DNA of 64,000 bases from Telopea speciosissima (GCF_018873765.1 NW_025317401.1:1-64000), one strand, 5' to 3'; counted from the stretch's first letter, positions 35,927 through 47,248 are shown. The notes: generated by a model from the letters alone, not told the origin. Translations and numbers: made by a program.

Positions 35927-37623
35927 ATAACAAAACTATCCAACTCTGATTTATTATGACACAAAATTTGTTGAATATGAGTTGATGGTTCACAGTAATA
36001 ACAATAGTATTCTTCTCCAAAACCATATCCGTACAGCCTTAATAAACATATTTTCCGCAGTCTCTGATAGTTCCATGGTTAGGCTATTTCACTTGATATA
36101 ACTCTGGCAATTGATTAAAATTCACAAGGGTTCATTTGGATACACAAATCATTTCAGTGAAATAGCATCCGACATTGCATAACACTGTAACTCTAAGGTG
36201 TTCAGATACACAGGCTCATCATTTAGTAGTTAGAAATTAGAATGGAATAATCATCAGTTGTCATAAAATAGAATTCAGTTCATTCCTTGAGAGGTTCAAT
36301 TTTGTATGGGGTTTTTCCTTCTAGCCATCCCAAACAAAAATCTTCTTCACCTCCCTCCTTTGAGGAGAACAATCCCAAAGAGACAATAGATATACTCTCT
36401 TGTAGGGTCCCATGCATAGTTGATAAGGTGCCTAGGCGAATCAAGGAGGCCGAAGGGGTTGAAAAATAAGGCGACCCAACAACGCGACAAGGCGTCGCCT
36501 AGGTGACCAAGGTGACACCAGAATTCAAGGTGATGCAAGGCGCCTTGACAACTATGGTCCCATGAAAAGCTCACTCCAGATGACATGAATTAGCTTGTTT
36601 TCCCAGAAAGGCTTTTACGGAGTATAAGAAGGAAAGGAGCAAAACAGCATTGTTTTTTAAATTCTATTTTTCTTTTTCCTCTTCCAATCACCAATCTTAA
36701 ACTGCAAGTATAGACTTGAAAGAAGCATAAGAGAATCGCCCCCCCCCCCCTCCAATTACAGATCTTAAAATGCAAGTAATTTTATTTTTGGGCCATAATC
36801 TTTATTATGCCTCAGTTACAAAGGTAGTCTTATTAGAGAAACAGATCACTTGGCAGTTTAGTATCAGATGGCATGTAATGGTTTCTGCTAGATTTTGTTT
36901 GAGGATGCAAAATATATTTTCCTCATTCACCCCCCCCCCCCAGCAGAACATGCATACATTCATGCAAAAAATGTGAGAATCTGAACCATAACCTGCAAGT
37001 ATTTATTTCTATTACATTACTGCAGTATGATGAGTCAATAGTTGGTAGTCCAAGCTCCAGAAAGCAAGGGCAAGAGTTTCTGATAGTTTTTGTTTATGGA
37101 TATAGAAATTTACTGTTGTATAGAGCCTCACAGAAAATGACATAAGTACCTCACTAAGCATCCTTCCAGGTAGTTCTGTTTACACCACCTTTTGGAAGGT
37201 CAATAATAAAAAATCATACTAATCAATTCAAAACAAAAGCTAAAAAGGTTGGAAACTAACTGGGTCAGAAGGAAATCCCCTGAATAAGCAATGATTCATT
37301 CATGAATATAATTTTTATTTTATGGGCCAGTAATGTTGGGCCAAATTTTTAAAATGCACTTTGATGGTCAATAATCTTGATATACCATCCATTACAAATA
37401 TCTGTTATTTAACTTTCTAGAACTTAAATATGTAGAAAGTTAGAATCTACCTCTTTCTAAGAATTGGTCCAGGTTTTGACCCAACCTTCAAAATTTGTCC
37501 ACTCAAACTTGGTTTGAGGTTCCAGTTCTGCCTTATATTAGAAGTTGAAAGGATGATACATGACCAGTTGGAGCTCCTGCTCTCCAATATTGATATGGTG
37601 GATTGCACCATGATTGCTCCCAT
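33885..37623 (-). CDS. NPQ7: Ycf20-like chloroplast protein (NPQ7 type)
   Basis: Two coding exons on the minus strand, 37451..37623 and 33885..34329, joined by a 3,121-bp GT/AG intron in consistent phase, giving 205 aa. The start is the ATG at 37621..37623 (MGAIM); a second in-frame ATG follows four codons later. Residues 1 to about 60 are Ser/Arg-rich without acidic residues, as expected of a transit peptide. The mature part has an acidic linker, then TRLGRIV, then NFPMKIFLLLLGFYTANAL, ATILGQTGDWDVLVAG and VNYWKAGVCLGLFVDAFK, which is the Ycf20 signature with three hydrophobic segments. Arabidopsis NPQ7 and related proteins of this family affect non-photochemical quenching; the molecular role is unknown. 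A 5' leader intron is likely. The orthology call rests on the near-complete match of the membrane part. Confidence 0.88.
35885..35924. repeat. (AG)n microsatellite
   Basis: A 40-bp AG run in the large intron of the Ycf20-like gene. Confidence 0.95.
36415..36556. mobile_element. hAT-like MITE, copy 4 (in Ycf20-like intron)
   Basis: A 142-bp element with ends CATAGTTGATAAGGTGCC and GGCGCCTTGACAACTATG. It is flanked by a perfect 8-bp duplication, GTCCCATG (36407..36414 and 36557..36564). Confidence 0.9.
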
Positions 37624-37703
37624 TCCACAAATAGAGAACTGCAGAAAGAAATAAAATATGTGAATGAAGCAGATAAAGCCCACTTCTGATATGCATAATA
37701 ACT

Positions 37704-37872
37704 AAAAAGGGCGTACCCAGTGCACGAGGCTCCCCCCACTGCGGGGTCTGGGGAGGGTCATAATGAACGCAGCCTTACCCTGCTTTCACAGAGAGGGTGT
37801 TTCCAGACTCCAACCTGTGACCACTTGGGCACAATGGAGCAACCTTACCGTTGCACCAAGGCCCGCCCTCTT
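37704..37872 (-). mobile_element. Au SINE, copy 2, full length
   Basis: The minus strand begins near GGGCCTTGGTGCAACGGTAA (A-box region), has a B-box-like GGTTGGAGTC, the AAGCAGGGTAAGGCTGCG and CTCCCCAGACCCCGCAGTG body, and ends GGGTACGCCCTTTTT. It is flanked by a 16-bp duplication, GATATGCATAATAACT and GATATGCACAATAACT (37688..37703 and 37873..37888), one mismatch. It lies just upstream of the first coding exon of the Ycf20-like gene, in the likely leader intron. Confidence 0.9.
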
Positions 37873-38500
37873 GATATGCACAATAACTGCCCCTTTAAAA
37901 TCATTAAAATTCAGTTGAGTGACCAATTTAACACAGACTGACTCTGACTTTCGAAAAATAGGATATTGTGACTCAGAAATATACTGATCATTATTAGTAT
38001 TCAAAGTTGAAACTAAAAAATGATCCAATAAAACATGTTACAAGCAACAAGGAAACCTTTAATTATATAGAATTTTTAGTAACTCAAGAGTGGACAATAT
38101 AACCATCAAGGCCATAAACTACAAGTCCCATTCTTTAATTTGAAATTTCTCTACTTTCTCTCATAAGCTGTTGAGAAATTATCACAAAGATTCGAAGGGT
38201 ATGATAAAGACTAAGAAACACTTTCTCCTACCACCAATCCAAAATTAAATTTTTTTTCTTTATGGAATAACAAAATTTATTAGGACCGAAGGCCAGAAGA
38301 ACCTCCTAGCCAAGGTTCGAATCAAAATTAAAATATTTTAGGCGTTAAAATTTGTGCAGAAGAAACATTCAGAAAACTCAGCAGGGTTACAATTCAAAAT
38401 GGAATAGAATCAAACTAGAGACGTAGTGACTCTAAACGGAAAAAATATATATATATTCACAACCGAACAAGTGAAAATGGGCTCAGCAAAAAGGGCTTAC

Positions 38501-38590
38501 AGTTCTCAACTGATCCCCAAAGTTCTCAAAACCCTAGAATCTTCCCAACCCATGAACATCTTGAAGATAATTTCTGTAGCGTGAGAGACA
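38501..38590 (-). promoter_or_regulatory. Candidate 5' leader exon with small upstream ORF
   Basis: On the minus strand a plausible leader exon ends at ACT|GTAAGC (donor at 38500). It contains a 17-codon ORF (38559..38506, MFMGWEDS...GIS). An acceptor-like CTGCAG lies just before the first coding ATG of the Ycf20-like gene. The link between the two is inferred from splice signals only. Confidence 0.35.
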
Positions 38591-38599
38591 GAGAGAATG

Positions 38600-39577
38600 C
38601 AAGAATGGTTTTTATTCGAAAAGGTAGCGAATAGAGATAGAATACATAAAAAGTTAACATGACCATAGAACCCAACTAGAAACCACTACTTCGGAATCTC
38701 TTTCAATCGGAATGAAGCGATAGAATCCGAGACGTTATACCTTAAGCGATGATCCTCTCTATCTCTCTGCTCGATTCTGATGTGCAGCAAAGGCGCACAT
38801 TAGCGTGGCTTGCTCTGCAACTTCTGTGCTTTTCTCATTATCATTCCTTCCTTTCCATGGTAAACGAAGAGAAGGAGAGGAAGTTGGTGGGGAAAAATTC
38901 TAATTGACCACGAGAAACGATGCCTTCGCATCACGACCGAAATTCGGTCGAAATAACCGACATACACAAAAGTTTCGGACAAAAACCGAAAAATCTGATA
39001 TTATGGCTCAAGTGAAACCAGGTTCACACCTTCACCACTGATCAGAACGACTGAAATGGACCATTTGGACCGAAACTTGGGGGGGGGGGGGGCGGGAAAA
39101 AAAATGATAAATTCAATGTTTTTTTACACTTTTTCCTTTATATATAGTTAAAACACATATTACACTCGTTTTATATGCCATCTCCTTCTTGGGCATTTAA
39201 AATGTCATAGTCTGTATCACTCTATAACTTATGACATAAAACTGTCAAAACTTATGACATAAAACTGTCAAAATTTTGAACTGAACACATTTTAAATGAT
39301 CCCTGTATTTTGTAAATAAAAAAGGGAAAAATAATTCTATCCATGAACGTGTTTCCTACGTTCAAATACATGATGAGACAAAATGATCACTCTACCCCCA
39401 TGAAAGGCAAAAATTTCACCCATGTTGATGCTTTTGTTATGCGTTTTCAATGTCCACCAAAGGAAAATTGGGGTCTCACTTCCCCATAAAAAATGCCACT
39501 TCTAATGAGTTTATTACAAACCATATATAGATATTAATATTTAATTAATAAAATCTGAATTGGTCAAAAAAAATTTA
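38600..39577. other. Promoter-side flank of the Ycf20-like gene
   Basis: No coding region supported. Likely promoter sequence on the minus strand near 38600..38900. A G12 run lies near 39079. Confidence 0.3.
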
Positions 39578-39713
39578 GGAAGAATGTTCTTTGTGCCGCA
39601 GAGCAAGCTGCGCCTAGGCACATGGACCTGCAACTCAGGGGGCAGGATAGTCATTACGCCCACCCCCATGTACTTGAACGCAGCCTACACTGCGGCACAA
39701 AGAACAGCACCCC
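39578..39713. mobile_element. MULE-type MITE
   Basis: A 136-bp element with ends GGAAGAATGTTCTTTGTGCC and GCACAAAGAACAGCACCCC. It is flanked by a perfect 9-bp duplication, AAAAATTTA (39669..39677 region at 39569..39577, and 39714..39722). Same family as 46829..46940. Confidence 0.85.
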
Positions 39714-40599
39714 AAAAATTTATGAGATGAAATCAGAAACAGGGTGCATTCTTAAGTGACTCCATACACCATGTGATGTAGGACTAAAGTGGTTTCCTTT
39801 TTATGTGACTTGAAACCTCCAGTTGCCATGACATGTGAAGTCCCAATTCAATGTGTGACCACCTCATAGCCTCATGTCATTTCCCATCCAGCCATTCACA
39901 TCTCATCCAGGCACCACTCATCCATAGCGTATCCATCACACCTTTATTTCTCCATACATCACTTCATGTCTCTACGTTCTCTCTTGGTCTAAGCTTCTCA
40001 AAATCAAAATCAATATTCATTAAATTTTCTCTGTTTAAAACCTGTATTGTTCATTTTCGTTTGCCATTTTCTTAATGGTTGATTGTATTTTTAACTATCT
40101 CGTTTGGTTTCCGAACCATTTCAAACATGCCGTACTAAACAAAGTTTTTTTTTTTTTTTTTTTTTTCATTTCCATTTTAGATATGGTTAGAGCAACAAAA
40201 GAGTAAAAAGAGACTATTCAAAGATATTGATAGCAAAACAATAAGTATGGGTTTCAGTTTGGCTTTTGTAGACCAAGCATCATATTGGTCTGACCCGATA
40301 TATAAAAACTGAAAATATCTGACCAAAACCGGACCAAATCGACTGATTGATACCCCTACATCCAAGTTAGGTGCTATACTTACAATCTTATCAATTGATT
40401 TCATACTTTTTCTTCTAAAAGGAAATAAGTTATTGACTTCCTAATTAGTAGGTTGCTTAATAAACCAAAGGTGAATGAATATTGACTGTTTACCAAAAAA
40501 ATGGGTATTAATAAGATTCTTGTTTTATTAAAAAAAAAAGTTCATTTTTAAGATATTGATGAACTCTTTCTTAATAGAAAATCATATTTTGGAATATTT

Positions 40600-40622
40600 T
40601 TTTGTTACCCCAAAAAAAAAAT
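40600..40622 (+). mobile_element. Ultra-short retroposon, site 7
   Basis: The insert reads TTTTGTTACCCC plus A10 and one T. It is flanked by TTTTGGAATATTT at 40587..40599 and 40623..40635, a perfect 13-bp repeat. Confidence 0.7.
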
Positions 40623-40804
40623 TTTTGGAATATTTACTCAATTATAGTTTTTCTAGGTGTAAGATTTTGAAATCTTAAACTCTTTTTGGGTAGTAAAATC
40701 CGCATTTAATAAGTAATGATGTGCAAAGATTTCATACACATTCCATGTAAACATTTTCAATGCTTAGTTCACTGTTTCTGCTATGTAATTTATATGGAAA
40801 AGTT

Positions 40805-40820
40805 ATTACCAAAAAAAAAA
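40805..40820 (+). mobile_element. Ultra-short retroposon, site 8
   Basis: The insert is only ATTACC plus A10, 16 bp. It is flanked by a perfect 17-bp direct repeat, ATTTATATGGAAAAGTT, at 40788..40804 and 40821..40837. Confidence 0.85.
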
Positions 40821-40859
40821 ATTTATATGGAAAAGTTGTTTTTACTCAGGAAGGAGGCT

Positions 40860-42236
40860 TTTCTACATGGTCTAGCCATTTTTGTCAATGTGGATTTTTT
40901 TTTTTTTTTTGGCTTTAATCAAACTGGCCATTGGTTGGAAAGTTCTCCTTGGATTAACATGCATCAACTTTGAGTCACATCTCAATCATATGACGTATTT
41001 ATTTGATGTTTAGATATGTATTCTCAACAATTGAACCGATGCTACCCTAAAGCAGCCAAAATTGAGTCAATCAAATTTAAGGGCTACATATATTCATATG
41101 AGAGAATTAGATTTTACTTAATTTTTCAAATTAATACATAATAATGTGGATAACATGTCCATAATATTAATTGAAATGCCATAAAATTGCCATAAAGGAG
41201 GTTTTGGGTGGTCAAGAAAAGCCACAAAGTAAGTTTTTACCAATTCATACATCTTAGTTGAACCCCAAAAAAAGGAACATTAGGTTTTCAGTGAGTCTAT
41301 CCTTCCCATCAAAGATAAAAAAGTAAAGCTTAAGTCACCCTATTCCATCCAAAAAAAAATTCTTTAAATATAAATATAGGAAAGGTCCGCTGGTCAACGA
41401 AACATTGTAAATCAATAATTGGGTATGTGTGGATGGTATTTTGGACACTTCATCCAATAGTGGGGAGTATTTGGCCATCGATATGCTAGTTAGTGGAGCA
41501 GAAAACTTTTTCCTATAAACATAGAGAAACGGGAAATGTGGGGATGCTTTCAATATTCTAACCATATGGGCGTTGATCGACACACTCTCTCCTCTATAAC
41601 CACGTAGGACCCCAGTGGCAAAACTGTTTCCTATATGATGATTGGTGTGGCGTAGTAGATTCCCACATGAGCGACATGTGAAAATCTTGGTCATAAACAT
41701 TTATTTCTATTTTAAATTTAGTTTTCAATACCATTCCTAAAATTACTAGGATGTAATTTAGGAAAATTGATTCCCAAATTGTTTCCCTTTTGAGAGAATG
41801 TGCCTTCTTCTTCATCATGTTCAAAGGACAAGATTCTTTATAATCTTTCTAGGATTAAGCATCTTTCTATTTAATGAATTACAATATTTCTTTTGGCAAT
41901 ATACGATGAATATATTTTTTTCCTCTTTGGGAAATATATTATAAATCACTAAATTTATGGTGATGTGTCAAAATGTTGCCAATTCTTTCATCACTAAATG
42001 TATTGACTGAGCACTCTTCTTTGTTTAATTATTGTTACCATATCGGGTTTTACCAGATCCATGCGCCCACTTGGGACTGTTGTGGGCCCATGGTCCATTA
42101 GGGTTTTGAGGGGCCACTAGGTGGTCCCCTCCTCAATATATATACATATATTGTGTTGAAGGGGAGGAAGCCGAACAAACGATAGCAGCAGCCTCTCCTC
42201 CCCCATTGATACTCAATCTCTTTCTCTCCCTCACTC

Positions 42237-42274
<38 letters not shown>

Positions 42275-43570
42275 CCCCGATCACACCTTTGCGTGAGAGT
42301 GTGTGTGTCGCCAGGGATTCCATCACATTCTCTTGGACTTTGAGTGTTAAATCTCCATTGGAGAAACCTAACGTGTATGTGGATCGTTGCAAATCTTGTG
42401 ATGTCAAAGTTCATGTGGATCGATGCGTAGGGCAACCAGATCTTTTCTGTTATGTGGGAAACATCAACAAGGTAATACCCTAACCCATGTCATTTTCATT
42501 ATTTTATCATGCACCTTGACAGAGTCCTCTATAGGTGCCCTTCCTTCTCCTGCATTGACTGATTGTCAATTACTTAGATTTCAATGAAGAGTTCTTTCCC
42601 ATGAGGTTCCTTAGGTAGGTAAATTTTTATTCCCCAAAATTTGATATTATTATTATTTGTGTTCAATTTTAATTTCCCTGTTTTTTACAATGTAAAAATA
42701 AAAATGTGAAATTCATTTATTTAGATGTTGTTTCACGCATAGTGGAGACTTTTTCCACCTATCAATATCATATATGTAAAAACATTTGTCATTTTACAAA
42801 ATACAGATGATATTTAGGAATTAACAGCATCTATCTATTTATTCACCTCATCATATGAATGGAGCATGATGGAATTATCACCTTAGACAATTCTCTTTTG
42901 AGAAGGAGGTAACGGCTTCTCCATAAGCCACTTTTTAATTTATCTCTCTCTCTCTCTTTCACTTACCTTAGGGAAGCACAACTCCAGGTACGTACCTTCT
43001 CGGTTCCTTGGGTAGGTAATTTTTTTAATTTTTTTTTAATTCCTTCAATACTGCATTCTCGCATTTGAAAATATTATAAAAAAAATATTGATGGTTTAAT
43101 TAACTCCAGACTTAATATTAATCATAGGAACATCGGACATAGGCATTTTTCTAAGAAATCATATTCCTATAGGCATGTTGGGATAATAAAAGGGTATATA
43201 GTAAGGGTAGAGATTAAGATATTATAAGATAGAATTTTGATGATAATAGTAATATTCATCCCAAGACTATGACAAGTTTCTTTGATCAAGTAGCTTTTTG
43301 GGTTCAATTTAAGCCTAGGCCTATTACTACACAATGCCTCAAGATGGACTTGGGTTAACCCAAGAAAATCATGAAATGGATCACTTCAGCCTATTCAAGT
43401 TGATACTTGATTATCTGTAATTTTGTCCATGATTTGCTAAAAGATCGTTGTTCTTCTTATTCAACATATTTCATTGTGGACTTTTCTTAAAGCAGGAATT
43501 TGTCGGAACATGGGAAATGTTTGACAAGAGAAGAGATGAAAGATGACTATTTCCAAAGGCTTGAGACACG
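40860..43570. other. Gene-free stretch
   Basis: No gene supported. A plus-strand transcript-like segment at 42280..42475 (CT-rich leader, short open frame ending at an AAG|GTAATA donor-like site) may be a decayed first exon or LTR. I cannot assign it. Confidence 0.3.
42238..42271. repeat. (CT)n microsatellite
   Basis: CT run preceding the transcript-like segment at 42280..42475. Confidence 0.9.
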
Positions 43571-43670
43571 TGAAGCAAAATATAAAAGGCTATACTATCG
43601 GATCAATGATTTACCAGGTATGTTACATGAAGCAAAATATAAAAGGCTATACTATCGGATCGATGAGAAG
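43571..43670. repeat. 57-bp tandem duplication
   Basis: TGAAGCAAAATATAAAAGGC at 43571 and its following 25 bases recur at 43628, a period of 57 bp with one difference. Confidence 0.85.
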
Positions 43671-44020
43671 ACAAGATAGGAAAAGAGAGTAGTTTTATAT
43701 TCCTCCATTCAAATCGATAGGATAGAGTTCTTACATATTAGAGAATTAAAATAAAATACTTATCAAACCAAATTTTTACCAAAACTATTAACATTTTATT
43801 TTCAGTCTAGAACAAAATTGATAGATTTTCATTGAAATAGTAGATGGTCTATATTAATATATTTCTTAAGAAGGTAGAGAATGTGGGATTTTCAAAGAGT
43901 GGGAGGGGCCTAAATAGTAGATGGTCTAACACTTCTCAAGCCAATTTGGAGCAGCATGGCCTAGTTGAAGAGGTCCAATCAAGCCTTGACAGCTGATGAA
44001 ACATCTTCTTCATTGGGATC

Positions 44021-44186
44021 CAGATCTTCTACGGCGCAGGCTGCCCGCCCTGCCGTGCTGCGCAGACACATGGCGGAGCACATTGACCGCCTTACCCCCG
44101 CCCGAGCGGGGGTAAGGCGGTCATTGCGCGCGGCCCTGTGTCTATGCAGCACAGGCAGGACAGGGCAGCGCACCGTAGAAGATCTG
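44021..44186. mobile_element. GC-rich foldback element
   Basis: Inverted arms begin CAGATCTTCTACGGCGC and end GCACCGTAGAAGATCTG. The centre is a near-perfect palindrome (CCGCCTTACCCCCGC and GCGGGGGTAAGGCGG). It is strikingly G+C-rich against an AT-rich background. No target duplication identified. Confidence 0.75.
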
Positions 44187-44189
44187 TGT

Positions 44190-44846
44190 TGTCTCCATTG
44201 GCATAGCTACTGGTAGCTCTAGGAAAGCCAGTGGGGTGCCCAACCCTCTCCCTAAAATCAATACGAAATGAGAAAGAAACATGTGAAATCCCCCATATAG
44301 AGAAGGTATGCAACTGAAATTAGAATGGATAATTTAGGTAAAATAATACTTGACAAGAAAGACACATGGAGCCCACAAAAATTGCTTTAAATCTAGAAGG
44401 ATTGGAATAAATTTTGATTCAAAGTTAGTTGTTTTTAAATTCACTTCTTGTTGTTTTCATAAGTTCAATTTGATTATTCATCAACCAGATCCATATTTAA
44501 TCTTGTAGGTAATCCTAAATTAAATTTATGTCTACAGAGTAATCCAACCTCAGTAATGTCTTGGTTGATAGCTTATTGTCTTACTTCTTTAATACAAAAT
44601 TGTTTCTTTCGCCAGTCTTGTTTCTATGATGTTTTTTTGTGGTCACAGTGCACTTTTAATGGAATTTTATTTTTAAAATCTTAAGACTATTGCCACTGAA
44701 GTGATTTGCTTATTCTGATTCTCAATTTTCTGTATTCAGTTAGAAGAAATCTCGCCAACATCCACAGTCATCATACTGAAGTATGAAAATGAGCAGTTTG
44801 AGAATTTTCTAGGTTGTAGACTGTGGCATTGGAAGTCCACTTTGGA
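44190..44846. other. Gene-free stretch
   Basis: No feature supported. Confidence 0.3.
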
Positions 44847-44926
44847 AGGGTGTACCCAGTGACAAGGCTCCCACCACTACGGGGTCTGGGGAGGGTCATA
44901 ATGTACGCAGCCTTACCCCTGAAAAA
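44847..44926 (-). mobile_element. Au SINE, copy 3, 5'-truncated
   Basis: The minus strand carries only the 3' half of the Au SINE: GGGGTAAGGCTGCGTACATT, CCTCCCCAGACCCCGTAG, GGGAGCCTTGTCACTGGGT. The tRNA-like part is missing. Confidence 0.75.
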
Positions 44927-45079
44927 CCCACCTACATGGTACTTCTGCAAGGTCTGATCTATCTTTAGCATTACAGGGTAGGTGGATGCATGGGAAGCTA
45001 ATTAGAAAACAGGAGCATTGGAGGCATAAGCAATAATGATGAATGCCCCTTAAAAAATATCCCAGTGGAGGTTGAACAT

Positions 45080-45460
45080 TGTGTGTCCATTGCATCGGTT
45101 CAAAGTTCTGTTGGAGAAATTTTGTGAGGTCTGTGATAGTAGCGGAGGGGTTGGGCACGACCCGAGTTGGAGAAGTATTACTTTGTTTTATTGTCTTGTT
45201 GTGTAAGCAAGAGAGAGCCGTGGGATTTTGGCATTTTGGTGCTTGGGTTTTCTGGAAAGAGTTCTTGCTGTGATTTTTGGTGTTCTTGAGAGATCTCCAT
45301 TGTATTTTTTTCTTCCATCACATAATGAATTATCTTCAACTTCGTTTGTGGATGTAACACATCAAATTGGTGTGTGAACCATGTTAATCTCTGTGTCATC
45401 CATTCATCCTTACTTGAATCTGTTTTGTTTCTCCGTCTTTCTTGTTTGCGTTGACAGAAC
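45080..45460 (+). repeat. Probable Ty1-copia LTR fragment
   Basis: Text such as CTTCCATCACATAATGAATT, followed by CTGTGTCATCC, TGTTTCTCCGTCTTTCTTG and GCGTTGACA, resembles the R-U5 part of common plant copia LTRs. Ends and target duplication could not be fixed. Confidence 0.4.
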
Positions 45461-46525
45461 CTTGAGATTCCAAGTTTGGTTCCAAAGAAACATGGGACCA
45501 AAATCAAACCACCTTCTCAATCCATCCAAAGAATAAACAGAGGATTGGAAGCTTGTAGATATAAAATTTTAACAAAAAATAAAATCACAGAATGAGCCAA
45601 TTTATTCAACCAAAGCACTCTCTATTGCTTACTTGAATTCAAATAGATCTAAAATCCAAATGCTTATAATGAAATCTAACTGCAGTTATATTGCAATTAG
45701 AACTTCATGTGTGGCTAATCCAATATATACTTATTTCATGGCATCTTGATTCACCATGCCAGCCCTGCATGGTTCAAAATCCAAGACTGAAAAGAGGTAA
45801 CCAAGCATTTGGCAGGGTTGAAGCTTAGTTTCAGAAGCCAGGATTTGCTAACCAACACCCAGCCTAACTGAAAATAGTGTAGTTCTCAATTGGGCTCATA
45901 TTGGCCCAGTCCAATTAGTACCCATGGTAAGGCTTGGGCCGAAACAGATGGTCAAGACTCAAGACAGGAGACAGGTATAATCCGAACCAGACACATTTCC
46001 AGCTTTATCTATCAATTGAACCACATAAGCTCAGAACAGGAACCAAAATGGTTGGTTTTGACGAACCACAAAAGAACTAGTTCCCCCCTCCCCCCCTCCG
46101 GTGAAAAATAGGTTTGGTCTTTTTTCTTTAAATTTTAATGGAAGGAAAAAGAAATGCACGATGCTGGAGTGCAGATTCTAGCGTTCACCCTCCCACATAA
46201 TGAGATGTAAGACCCCCACCCACACTCTCTCTCTCTCTCTCTCTTGTTTTGACCCATGTGGGTTCCATGTGGATGATACTATTATATGCATTGCCATTGG
46301 TGTGCCATGTAGGTTCATCCTTAGACCGGCGTCTTGGAAAACCCTCTATTTGGGAGAGGGCTGGGCACGACGCCAATTTTCGATAAGCTAGTGGCATGCA
46401 CCAATCACAAGGCTGGACATAAGAGGGCAAGAGAGTTTTTTTCCAAAAGAGGAAAGAAAGAGAGTTGACACATTTTGGGCACCCTAGCGGCGTGCCCAGC
46501 CTTTTTCCTAATTATTATTAGGGAA

Positions 46526-46676
46526 GAAGAATGATGCCCGGTCATGTGGCCCCTCCACCAATGGGAGGGGGGGTTGCATGGACAAAGGGAGGATTTTTCA
46601 CTTTGTAGGGGGGTGGAACAGTTATTTCAGGGAGTTGTGTCTAGGCGCAGGGGCCACATAACCAGGCAACATTCTT
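46526..46676. mobile_element. MITE with GGGGCCACATAACCAGGCAA end
   Basis: Inverted ends AGAATGATGCCCGGTCATGT and its counterpart CATAACCAGGCAACATTCT. A similar ~30-bp terminal motif occurs near 48949, 52028 and 52329. Confidence 0.6.
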
Positions 46677-46702
46677 TTTCACTTATTAATTATTTGTTAC
46701 TC

Positions 46703-46722
46703 CTTCACCAAAAAAAAAATTT
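46703..46722 (+). mobile_element. Ultra-short retroposon, site 9
   Basis: The insert reads CTTCACC plus A10 and TTT, 20 bp. It is flanked by a perfect 17-bp direct repeat, TTAATTATTTGTTACTC, at 46686..46702 and 46723..46739. Confidence 0.82.
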
Positions 46723-46828
46723 TTAATTATTTGTTACTCAAAAAACCCCAGTTTGTTTGGTTAAAACTGATACTGTGCTCCCCCCCCCTCCCCCCTTGCG
46801 GTTTAATACCTGGTCCAATTTTAATTTA

Positions 46829-46940
46829 GGGAGAATGTTCTCTGTGCCGCAGCGCAGCCTGTGCAGGGGGCAGGGTGGTCATTGCGCCCACCCCCATGTG
46901 CCTGGGCGCAGGCTGCGTTGCGGCATAGAGAACAGCGCCC
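46829..46940. mobile_element. MULE-type MITE
   Basis: A 112-bp element with ends GGGAGAATGTTCTCTGTGCC and GGCATAGAGAACAGCGCCC. It is flanked by a perfect 9-bp duplication, TTTAATTTA (46820..46828 and 46941..46949). Same family as 39578..39713. Confidence 0.88.
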
Positions 46941-47115
46941 TTTAATTTAAAACCTAAGGTTTACACCCATGATCTTTTAAGGTTTAAGGGCGGGCATAGA
47001 GGGAGTCAGGGAGCTATCCCATGAGGACCAGATTTAAGTCATTGAAGATGGATTCAAATGCCAAGGTGCAATGGATTTTGTGAGGTAGGGAAAGCTATCA
47101 CTTTTTGGGACCAGG

Positions 47116-47248
47116 ATCCTCTGCAGTACCGGCGGGGCAGTAGTGCACATCTGATGGCACAACAGAGCTCACATGGCACACACGGCACACATGGCCTCTG
47201 CTATGCCGTCGGATGTGCACTGCCGCCCCGCCGGGTACTGCAGAGGAT
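47116..47248. mobile_element. GC-rich foldback element
   Basis: Arms ATCCTCTGCAGTACCGGCGG and CCGCCGGGTACTGCAGAGGAT, then GTGCACATC and GATGTGCAC. Similar in style to 44021..44186 but different in sequence. Confidence 0.75.

Noticed and set aside
40149-40166. T-run as a further ultra-short retroposon
   Set aside because: No GGTA motif next to the run and no flanking direct repeat. The same holds for T- or A-runs near 4870, 25840, 40890, 47360 and 49080.
40490-40520. TTTACC plus A7 as a further ultra-short retroposon
   Set aside because: The motif fits, but no flanking direct repeat could be found.
42133-42435. 100-codon minus-strand frame
   Set aside because: Encoded largely by the (CT)n microsatellite; low complexity.
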